Below, one piece after another: positions 1 through 5,004 of a DNA stretch of 5,004 bases. This stretch comes from Pseudonocardiales bacterium. Its GTDB lineage: Bacteria; Actinomycetota; Actinomycetes; Mycobacteriales; Jatrophihabitantaceae. The stretch spans positions 1-5,004 of the forward strand of contig JAVEEO010000410.1 in NCBI GenBank assembly GCA_030840415.1, given 5' to 3'. The position numbers and the translations under genes were made by a program. The notes beneath the pieces are model-generated. The model saw only the letters and a list, made by a program, of their open reading frames with translations. It ran no database searches and was not told the origin of the DNA. The stretch's first letter is position 1. Every line of letters begins with the position of its first letter.

Positions 1-2281
1 GTTCCAGTGCCTGCCGGGCCGCGGCCAGTTCCGGCAGGCGCGCCAGCGAGAGCGCGGCCCACAGCGGGCAGCCCAGCTCCTGCCACTCGTCCGCGGCGGC
101 CTGCCATCGGCCCTCGAGCATCAGCGCGAACGGCCGGGCCACCGGCACCGGTGAGGGCCGTCGCCGGCCGGCGACGCTGAGCCACCAGCTCAGCTCGCCG
201 AGGTCCCACGGGAGCGGATGACTGACCGCCTGCACCCAGGCGCGGTCGATCTCGGGCACGATGTCCTGCGTCCGGCCGGCGAGCCAGGCCACCTCGGCCC
301 GGGCCGCCGCGACCGGCACCAGGCGCTGGCTCTCCCGGGTCGGAGTGGCCAGCTCGAGGGCTTCGTCGAGCAGCCGGGCGGCGTCCTCGCCCCGCCGGGC
401 GGCGAGCTGGCCGGCGACCACGGTCACCAGGATCCGGGTGGTCGGCGCCAGTTGGCACTTGCACAGCACTTGCCGGATCACCTCGTCGGCGTCGGGGTAG
501 CGGCCCTGCTCGGCGAGCGAGGACGCCAGCACCGCGCTCATGTAGAGCCGCCAGGAGTCCAGCCCGCGCTCGGTGCTGTGCCTGATGCCGGCTTGCAGGT
601 GCCGGTCGGCCTCGGCCAACTGGCGGTGGCTGAAGGCCTGGCTGCCCAGGTTGGTGTATGCCCGGGCAGCGTGCTCGTGCGCGTCGGCGGCCAGCGCCAG
701 GTCCAGGCTGCGCGCCAGCCGGTGGTTACCGGCCAGGGCGTCGCCGTACATGCTCATCGCGGTGCCGATGTTGTTGAGGGCGTGGATCTCCGGCAGCTGG
801 TCACCGATCCGGCGGGCCAGCTCGATGGCCCGGTTGCCCCAGGACAGTGCGCCGGCCAGGTCGCCGCACAGCATCTCCAGCTGGGACCGGTTGCTGTAGG
901 CCATCGCCAGTTCCGGCCCGTCGCCGAGCGGTTCCAGGGTGGTGACCGCGAGCGCGGCGTACCGGCTGCTCTCGCCATTGCGGCCGAGGAACCAGCACAG
1001 CCGCGACAGCCACCGCTGGGCGGACCCGACCGCAAGGGTGTCGCCGATCTGTTCGGACAGCTCCATCGCCGCCTGCCGGGCGCTGTAGGCCTCCAGCAGC
1101 TGATCGGTCAGGTAGCACTCGTAGGACAGCGCCGCGAACAGCTGCGCCCGGCCCGCCGCGTCGTCGGGCTCGGCGAACCGCAGTGCCAGCCGGTACTGCT
1201 CGGCTGCCTCGCGGTGCGCGCCGAGCCGGGCGGCCCGCGCGGCAGCCCGCGGCGCGTGCAGCAGGACGCAGGCCCGATCGCCGCTGCCGGCGGCGTGGTG
1301 GGCCAGCCGCCGGTCGTCGCCGCCGTCGCGGACCCGCAGCACCTCCAGCGCCGCCGCGTGCAGGCCGGTCAGGGCAGCCGGTGTCAGGGTCTGCTCGATG
1401 GCCAACCGGGCCAGCTCGTGCCGGAACGCCCAGGCCTGCCCGGAGCCCACCAGCATGCCGCGCCGCACGCACTCGTCCACCGCCGCGGCCGGCTGGCCGG
1501 ACACCGCCACCAGGACCTCCAGCTCGGCCCGCTGTCCCAGCACCGCGGCCGCCGCCAGCACCTGCCGCGCCCCGGCCGACAGCCGCGACGCCCGGGCCAG
1601 CACCGCATCGCGCACCGTGGCCGGCAGGCTCTGCTCGCCGGTGGCAAGCACCTCGCTGACGTAGAAGGCGTTGCCGTCGGTGCTGCGGTGCACCTCCGCG
1701 GCGTCCAGCGGCGAGCCGGCCGCCTCCACCAGCCGGGCGACGCCGGCCTCGGTGAGCGGGGGCAGCTGCATCCGCCGGACGCCGGGGGCGGTGGCCAGGT
1801 CACCCAACACCACGGTCAGCGGATGGCTGCCGACCACCTCGTCCTCGCGGAAGGTCGCCACCACCAGCAGCGGCATCCCGTCGATCCGCCGGCCCAGGAA
1901 CCGCAGGATCTCCAGCGTCGCCTCGTCGGCCCAGTGCACGTCCTCGAGCAGCAGCAGGGTCGGGGTCGTCGTCAGCTCCGCACTCAGCCGCCGGAACAGC
2001 CGCAGCCGGTTGAGCTCCGCCTCGTCCTCGATCACCGCGCCGAGTTCGGGAACCGCGTCGATCAGCGGGCCGAGGGCGTCGGCGGTGGTCATGTTGTCGC
2101 AGCCGCCGCGGCGCACCGCGAGCAGGGTGCCGGCCGCCTCGGCCAGCGCCGCCGCCAGCGACGTCTTGCCGACCCCGGCCTCACCACCGAGGAAGACCAG
2201 GCCACCGTGCCCGGCGGCGGCTTGCTCGACAAGCGCGGTCAGGGAGGCCAGCAGGTCGTCGCGTTCGACCAGCACGCACAC
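1..2281 (-). CDS. Large AAA-ATPase transcriptional regulator, LuxR/LAL-type (3' end off the window)
   Basis: This is probably a cytoplasmic ATP-dependent transcriptional regulator of the LAL (large ATP-binding LuxR) or related MalT-like STAND group. The frame is open for 760 codons from a GTG start and runs off the left edge. Numbering from that GTG, a Walker A motif GEAGVGKT lies at residues 33-40, Walker B LLLLEDVHWAD at 109-119, a sensor-like ATFREDE at 142-148, and GNAFYVSEVL, typical of this family after the ATPase core, at 203-212. From about residue 290 onward the protein is Ala/Leu/Glu-rich and helical, like the TPR-type sensor region of these proteins. Family members usually run about 900-1000 residues and end in a LuxR helix-turn-helix; that part would lie outside, so DNA binding is inferred, not seen. 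I chose GTG 2281 because GGGGAG lies 6 nt upstream and the protein then starts just before the usual LVxRDxLL opening. An in-frame GTG at 2311 is a weaker alternative. No TTA codons were seen. The inducer and target genes cannot be told. Confidence 0.85.
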   Translation of the reverse strand, partial: MCVLVERDDLLASLTALVEQAAAGHGGLVFLGGEAGVGKTSLAAALAEAAGTLLAVRRGGCDNMTTADALGPLIDAVPELGAVIEDEAELNRLRLFRRLSAELTTTPTLLLLEDVHWADEATLEILRFLGRRIDGMPLLVVATFREDEVVGSHPLTVVLGDLATAPGVRRMQLPPLTEAGVARLVEAAGSPLDAAEVHRSTDGNAFYVSEVLATGEQSLPATVRDAVLARASRLSAGARQVLAAAAVLGQRAELEVLVAVSGQPAAAVDECVRRGMLVGSGQAWAFRHELARLAIEQTLTPAALTGLHAAALEVLRVRDGGDDRRLAHHAAGSGDRACVLLHAPRAAARAARLGAHREAAEQYRLALRFAEPDDAAGRAQLFAALSYECYLTDQLLEAYSARQAAMELSEQIGDTLAVGSAQRWLSRLCWFLGRNGESSRYAALAVTTLEPLGDGPELAMAYSNRSQLEMLCGDLAGALSWGNRAIELARRIGDQLPEIHALNNIGTAMSMYGDALAGNHRLARSLDLALAADAHEHAARAYTNLGSQAFSHRQLAEADRHLQAGIRHSTERGLDSWRLYMSAVLASSLAEQGRYPDADEVIRQVLCKCQLAPTTRILVTVVAGQLAARRGEDAARLLDEALELATPTRESQRLVPVAAARAEVAWLAGRTQDIVPEIDRAWVQAVSHPLPWDLGELSWWLSVAGRRRPSPVPVARPFALMLEGRWQAAADEWQELGCPLWAALSLARLPELAAARQALE

Positions 2282-2287
2282 ATTGAA

Positions 2288-2293
2288 CTCCCC
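2288..2293 (-). promoter_or_regulatory. Ribosome binding site of the LuxR/LAL regulator
   Basis: On the minus strand GGGGAG stands 6 nt before the GTG at 2281-2279. This decides the start: an overlapping ATG at 2283-2281 is out of frame with the Walker motifs, and the upstream in-frame GTG at 2311-2309 has no comparable purine run before it. Confidence 0.55.
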
Positions 2294-2348
2294 GGCACCG
2301 GTTCTTGGCACCTGGTTTCGCCCAACCCCGTTGCGAGCCGGTTGCAGG

Positions 2349-2773
2349 CGGCGGACGAGCCAACCTGTAAGCCGGGTCCTGTGGACGGAGGAGAAGCTCC
2401 TCCGAACGGCGACCATCCATCTCGGCCTGCCGTCGCCGGCAGGCTCTAGCGGTCTACCCGCAGGCTCGGGCGAGCAGCCCTCGAACGCCTGCGCAGCCGA
2501 CCGGCGAACCGGTACGGCCTCTTGACCTTGCTCCGGGTGGGGTTTACCTAGCCATCCCGGTCACCCGGGATGCTGGTGGTCTCTTACACCACCGTTTCAC
2601 CCTTACCGGGCTGTCCGAGCACGCTCGAACCGTCCGGCGGTCTGTTTTCTGTGGCACTGTCCCGCGGGTCACCCCGGGTTGCCGTTAACAACCACCCTGC
2701 CCTGTGGAGCCCGGACTTTCCTCGGCAGCCCGTTGCCAGGCTGACGCGGTCGCCCGGTCGGCTCGTCCACCGC
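2349..2773 (-). ncRNA. rnpB: RNase P RNA (M1-type, bacterial class A)
   Basis: This is the catalytic RNA of ribonuclease P, which cuts the 5' leader from pre-tRNAs together with the RnpA protein. Reading the minus strand, the 5' end gives the conserved block GGAAAGTCCGGGCTCC (2721-2706). The block at 2607-2572 contains GGTGAAACGG and GTAAGAG, the block at 2548-2521 contains AAACCCC and GGAGCAAGGTCAAG, and the 3' block CCCGGCTTAC lies at 2376-2367. Ends were set by the P1 helix: 2772-2756 pairs with 2365-2349 over 17 bp with two G-U pairs. Other helices are P12 (2572-2553, 8-bp stem, GUGA loop), P18 (2444-2425, 8-bp stem, GCGA loop) and a 7-bp P19-like hairpin (2403-2387). GGGTAGACCGC (2459-2449) matches the L15 region whose GGU pairs with the tRNA CCA end. 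The length of about 425 nt is normal. It diverges from the transporter gene and lies 67 nt upstream of the regulator, on the same strand. The exact mature ends are inferred from P1. Confidence 0.97.
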
Positions 2774-2779
2774 GGGGCA

Positions 2780-2785
2780 ATCCTA
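2780..2785 (-). promoter_or_regulatory. rnpB: Candidate -10 box of rnpB
   Basis: TAGGAT on the minus strand fits the TANNNT pattern of primary-sigma promoters in actinobacteria. It ends 6 nt before 2773, so the predicted start coincides with the base of the P1 helix. No good TTGACA-like -35 is seen 16-18 nt upstream; that stretch is occupied by inverted repeats instead. Confidence 0.45.
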
Positions 2786-2788
2786 ACG

Positions 2789-2807
2789 CCGGCGGGAGAC
2801 CCGCTGG
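2789..2807. promoter_or_regulatory. 19-bp near-palindrome in the rnpB promoter spacer
   Basis: CCGGCGGG-AGA-CCCGCTGG has two 8-base arms that match at 7 positions, with one G-T mismatch, around a 3-base centre. It fills the space between the -10 box and the expected -35 of rnpB. As DNA it could be an operator for a dimeric regulator. It is probably not an RNA structure of rnpB because it lies upstream of the predicted start. Function is inferred from position only. Confidence 0.3.
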
Positions 2808-2816
2808 TACCACCGG
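2801..2816. promoter_or_regulatory. 16-bp near-palindrome at the rnpB -35 position
   Basis: CCGCTGGTACCACCGG is symmetrical at 14 of 16 positions around TGGTACCA. It covers the position where the -35 element of rnpB should be and shares one arm with the neighbouring 19-bp dyad. It could be a regulator site replacing a weak -35, or chance symmetry in GC-rich DNA. Confidence 0.3.
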
Positions 2817-2865
2817 ACGCCACGAGCGCGCCGAGGCCCGTACTGGAGCTGGCCGGCGCCGTCAC

Positions 2866-2871
2866 TACCGT
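2866..2871 (+). promoter_or_regulatory. Weak candidate -10 box of the transporter gene
   Basis: TACCGT fits TANNNT on the plus strand, 38 nt before the ATG at 2910. The -35 candidate CTGGAG (2843-2848), 17 nt upstream, is a poor match to TTGACA. If used, the mRNA leader would be about 30 nt, C-rich and without a clear Shine-Dalgarno sequence. Confidence 0.22.
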
Positions 2872-2909
2872 GGACGGGTGCCCGCCGCCCCCGCTCGCCG
2901 CCCAGCCGG

Positions 2910-4151
2910 ATGAGCGTGCAACTGCTGATCGGGCTGGTGCTGATCGCGGTGTGCCTGGGCGCCGCGGTGGCCCGGCCGCTCGGCCTGAGCGAGGCCACCG
3001 TCGCGGTGCCGTGCGCCCTGCTCGCGCTGCTCACCGGAGCCGTCGACCTGCCGACCGCCCGGCACGCCGTTGCCGGGCTGGCTCCCACCGTGGCGTTCCT
3101 CGCGGCGATCCTGGCCTTCGGGCAGCTGTGCGCCGCCGAGGGGGTGTTCGGCTACCTGGGCAGCGTGACCGCGCGGTTGGGCCGGGGCATGCCGACCCGG
3201 CTGCTCGGGCTGGTGGTCGCCCTTGCCGCGCTGGTCACCGCGACCCTCACCCTGGACGCCACCGTGGTGCTGGTGACCCCGGTGGTGCTGGCGACCACCG
3301 TCCGGCTGGCGGTGCCGAACCGGCCGCACAGCTACGCCTGCGCGCACCTGGCCAACTCCGGATCGCTGCTGCTGCCGGTGTCGAACCTGACCAACCTGCT
3401 GGCCTTCACCGCCAGCGGCCTGAGCTTCGGCACCTTCGCCGCCGCGATGGCGCTGCCCTGGCTGCTGGCCTGCGTGCTGGACTGGGGATCGCTGCGGGTG
3501 GCGTTCCGGCGCGACCTGCGGGCCGCACCCGAACGCGAGCTGGGCCTGGCAGCCAGGCCGACCGCCGCGCTGGTGGTGCTGGCGCTGACCGTCGCCGGCT
3601 TCGTGGCGACCACCGCGGCCGGCATCGCACCGGCCTGGGCGGCGCTGGCCGGCGTGCTGGCGCTGGCCCTGCCCCGGCTGCGCCGCCGGCAGCTCAGCCT
3701 GCCGGGACTGGTGCTGGCGACCAGCCCAGGGTTCTGCGCGTTCGTGCTGAGCCTGGGTGTCCTGGTCGCCGGCCTGCTGCGCAACGGCGCGGAGCAGCCG
3801 CTGCGCCGGCTGATCCCGTCCGGAACCGGGCTGCTCGCGCTGCTCGGGCTGGCGCTGCTGGCCGCGGTGCTGGCCAACCTGGTGAACAACCTGCCCACCA
3901 CGCTGGCCCTGGTGCCGCTGGTGGCCGGGTCACCGCTGGCGGTGCTGGCCGTGCTGGTCGGGGTGAACCTGGGCCCGAACGCCACCTTCCCCGGTTCGCT
4001 GGCGACCCTGCTGTGGCGGCGTAACCTGCCGGCCGCCGACCGTCCGAAGGCGCTGGAGTTCCACGCCCTGGGGCTGCTGACCACGCCGGTGATCGTGGCC
4101 GCGGTGACCGCGCTGCTGTGGCTGGTGGCCGGGCCGCTCAGCCTGCGTTAG
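2910..4151 (+). CDS. ArsB/NhaD-like (SLC13/ion transporter superfamily) membrane permease
   Basis: This 413-residue protein of the cytoplasmic membrane is probably an anion or cation transporter of the ion-transporter superfamily. It is hydrophobic throughout, with about 10-12 membrane segments. A charged cytoplasmic loop at about 193-217 divides it into two halves, each with a conserved half-helix motif: SNLTNLL at 158-164, preceded by NSGSLLLP at 149-156, and VNNLPTTLAL at 325-334. GVNLGPNATFPGSLATLLW (351-369) closely recalls the C-terminal signature of ArsB arsenite pumps, and the length is close to that of ArsB (about 429). Arsenite export is therefore a reasonable guess, but no ArsR, ArsC or ArsA gene is in view and related permeases carry other substrates. 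ATG 2910 has no clear Shine-Dalgarno; the membrane segment starts right after it, and GTG 2916 is the next in-frame candidate. It diverges from rnpB and converges on the RNase HI fusion with a 13-bp gap. Confidence 0.88.
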   Translation: MSVQLLIGLVLIAVCLGAAVARPLGLSEATVAVPCALLALLTGAVDLPTARHAVAGLAPTVAFLAAILAFGQLCAAEGVFGYLGSVTARLGRGMPTRLLGLVVALAALVTATLTLDATVVLVTPVVLATTVRLAVPNRPHSYACAHLANSGSLLLPVSNLTNLLAFTASGLSFGTFAAAMALPWLLACVLDWGSLRVAFRRDLRAAPERELGLAARPTAALVVLALTVAGFVATTAAGIAPAWAALAGVLALALPRLRRRQLSLPGLVLATSPGFCAFVLSLGVLVAGLLRNGAEQPLRRLIPSGTGLLALLGLALLAAVLANLVNNLPTTLALVPLVAGSPLAVLAVLVGVNLGPNATFPGSLATLLWRRNLPAADRPKALEFHALGLLTTPVIVAAVTALLWLVAGPLSLR

Positions 4152-4174
4152 TTCCGCGGGCCGCTCAGCCTGCG
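4130..4174. repeat. Exact 18-bp direct repeat at the convergent gene junction
   Basis: CGGGCCGCTCAGCCTGCG occurs at 4130-4147 and again at 4157-4174, with an unrelated 9-base spacer (period 27). The first copy encodes the last residues of the transporter (GPLSLR, its stop follows 1 base later). The second contains the end and stop codon of the opposite-strand phosphatase. It looks like a local duplication that reshaped one or both C-termini. Confidence 0.85.
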
Positions 4175-4179
4175 CTGAG
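4164..4179. terminator. Small hairpin between convergent genes, possible weak terminator
   Basis: CTCAGC-CTGC-GCTGAG is a perfect 6-bp stem with a 4-base loop. It lies at the 3' end of both converging genes and overlaps the last codons and stop of the minus-strand gene. There is no T-run on either strand, so it is not a classical intrinsic terminator; actinobacterial terminators often lack one. Low certainty. Confidence 0.25.
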
Positions 4180-5004
4180 GTCATCCCTGGCAACAAGGTG
4201 CGCGGTGTCGTTGAACGACTGCAGGGACACCGGCCCGTCGGCGTAGTAGTCGATCACGCTGACCGAGGCCGGGGCCAGGAACATCCGGTGCAGCGCCGTG
4301 GCCGGGGCGTCCAGGGCCAGCCGCACCAGCACCTTGATCGGCGTCACGTGCGACACCGCGACCACCGTCGTGCCGGCGTGCCGGGACAGGATCCGGTCCC
4401 GGGCCCGGCGGACCCGCCGGGTGACCGCCTCGAACGACTCGCCGGACGGCGGCGCCACCGCCGGGTCTGCCAGCCACCGCTGCAGCTCCTCAGGCCAGCG
4501 CTGCCGTACCTCGTCGTAGGTGTAGCCGTCCCAGTCGCCGAAGTCGGTCTCGACCAGGCCGTCCTCGACCAGCACCGGCAGCTGCAGCCGGTCGGCGATC
4601 CGCTGCGCGGTCTGCCGGGTCCGGCGCAGCGGCGAGCAGACCACGGCGGCCACCGGGCCGAGCTGAGCGACCCGGTCGGCGGCCCGCCGGGCCTGCTGGT
4701 CGCCCTCGGCGGTGAGCTCGAGGTCCGAGCGGCCCGCGAACCGCCGGTTCACCGAGAACTCGGTCACTCCGTGCCGGACCAGCAGCAGCCGGGTGGGGGT
4801 GGTCTGCGGCGGCACCCAGGCCCCGGTGGACTCGCTCGGCAGCTCGTCCGGGGCCGGCTCGGCGGGTTCGACGACCTGCGCAGCCGGCCGGCCTGCGGCG
4901 TCCATCGCCTCGTTGGCGAGCCGGTCGGCGTGGCTGTTGCGGGCCCGCGGGATCCACTCGTAGCTGATCTCGTCGAAGCCGGCGGCCAGTTCGCCGGCCC
5001 GCTG
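4165..5004 (-). CDS. Bifunctional RNase HI/acid phosphatase (5' end off the window)
   Basis: The frame enters from the right edge and gives 279 residues before TGA. Residues 1-33 of the visible part are the C-terminal end of a ribonuclease H domain (YEWIPRARN, then NSHADRLANEA with the last catalytic Asp). A Pro/Glu-rich linker of about 35 residues follows, then a histidine phosphatase domain like CobC/phosphoglycerate mutase. Its catalytic residues are all present: LVRHG with the phosphorylated His at 78, GRSD Arg at 92, SPLRRTRQTA at 124-133, VETDFGDWDG with the proton-donor Glu at 152, and VSHVTP with the second His at 219. The same fusion is known from M. tuberculosis Rv2228c and Streptomyces. 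The RNase H part removes RNA from RNA-DNA hybrids; the phosphatase substrate is uncertain, with alpha-ribazole phosphate as one candidate. ATG 4905 would give the phosphatase alone, but it lies inside the conserved RNase H tail, so I do not take it as the start. It acts in the cytoplasm. Confidence 0.93.
   Translation of the reverse strand, partial: QRAGELAAGFDEISYEWIPRARNSHADRLANEAMDAAGRPAAQVVEPAEPAPDELPSESTGAWVPPQTTPTRLLLVRHGVTEFSVNRRFAGRSDLELTAEGDQQARRAADRVAQLGPVAAVVCSPLRRTRQTAQRIADRLQLPVLVEDGLVETDFGDWDGYTYDEVRQRWPEELQRWLADPAVAPPSGESFEAVTRRVRRARDRILSRHAGTTVVAVSHVTPIKVLVRLALDAPATALHRMFLAPASVSVIDYYADGPVSLQSFNDTAHLVARDDLSAG

Noticed and set aside
2314..2344. Inverted repeats (GGTT/AACC and CAACC/GGTTG) after rnpB as a terminator
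   Set aside because: Stems of only 4-5 bp, mutually exclusive, large loop in one case and no T-run; too weak to call.
2387..2403. GGAGGAG-CTT-CTCCTCC hairpin as a stand-alone terminator
   Set aside because: It lies inside rnpB, before the conserved 3' block and P1 strand, so it is a P19-like helix of RNase P RNA.
2181..2420. Minus-strand 79-codon open frame overlapping the rnpB 3' end and regulator start
   Set aside because: It covers structured RNase P RNA helices and then an alternate frame of the ATPase domain; no ribosome binding site and no recognisable protein.
218..2449. A 743-codon open frame on the plus strand, antisense to the regulator and the 3' part of rnpB
   Set aside because: Long shadow frames are normal opposite genes with G/C at third positions. 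Its translation is rich in Gly, Gln, Arg and Pro without domains, it runs into the conserved rnpB RNA, and the minus frame has clear Walker A, Walker B and family motifs.
2570..4024. A 484-codon plus-strand open frame crossing rnpB and the transporter
   Set aside because: It begins inside rnpB and then reads the transporter in another frame, giving a low-complexity Arg/Ala/Gly/Pro protein. The 2910-4151 frame has membrane segments and family motifs.
3332..4084. Minus-strand 250-codon open frame inside the transporter gene
   Set aside because: Ser/Ala/Arg-rich shadow of a strong membrane-protein frame; no motifs.
4490..4957. Alternate-frame minus ORF of 155 codons over the RNase HI/phosphatase gene
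   Set aside because: Arg/Gly/Ala-rich shadow; the overlapping frame carries RHG, SPLRRTRQTA and SHV catalytic motifs.

Overview
The window is very GC-rich (well above 65% by eye, with almost every third codon position G or C). Together with actinobacterial RNase P RNA features and a ribonuclease HI fused to a histidine phosphatase, this points to the chromosome of an Actinomycetota species. Placement near Pseudonocardiales or Streptomyces-like actinomycetes is only a guess. I see no insertion sequence, phage gene, tRNA or CRISPR array, and the content looks like core chromosome plus one regulator.

Layout, left to right. From base 1 to 2281 on the minus strand is the N-terminal and middle part (760 codons) of a large LuxR-type/AAA ATPase regulator; its 3' end, where the DNA-binding domain would be expected, lies beyond the left edge. 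Just upstream of it on the same strand, at about 2349-2773, is rnpB, the catalytic RNA of RNase P. It has a long P1 helix, the conserved core blocks and two GNRA-capped hairpins. A 136-base divergent intergenic region (2774-2909) holds a -10-like box for rnpB and two overlapping near-palindromes exactly where its -35 region and spacer should be. On the plus strand, 2910-4151 encodes a 413-residue membrane transporter of the ion-transporter superfamily (ArsB/NhaD/SLC13-like). Converging on it with a 13-base gap, 4165-5004 (minus strand, 5' end off the right edge) encodes the end of a bifunctional RNase HI/acid phosphatase. The convergent junction carries an exact 18-bp direct repeat, and its second copy overlaps a small hairpin.

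How the genes work together: rnpB (tRNA 5' maturation) and the RNase HI fusion (removal of RNA from RNA-DNA hybrids) are housekeeping RNA-processing functions whose closeness I recall from other actinobacteria. The transporter sits between them on the opposite strand and has no arsenic-resistance partners in view. The regulator has no visible promoter of its own and may depend on transcription continuing past rnpB. I find no convincing undescribed multi-gene system here. The observations most worth checking are the nested dyads at the rnpB promoter, the rnpB-regulator arrangement and the repeat at the convergent junction.
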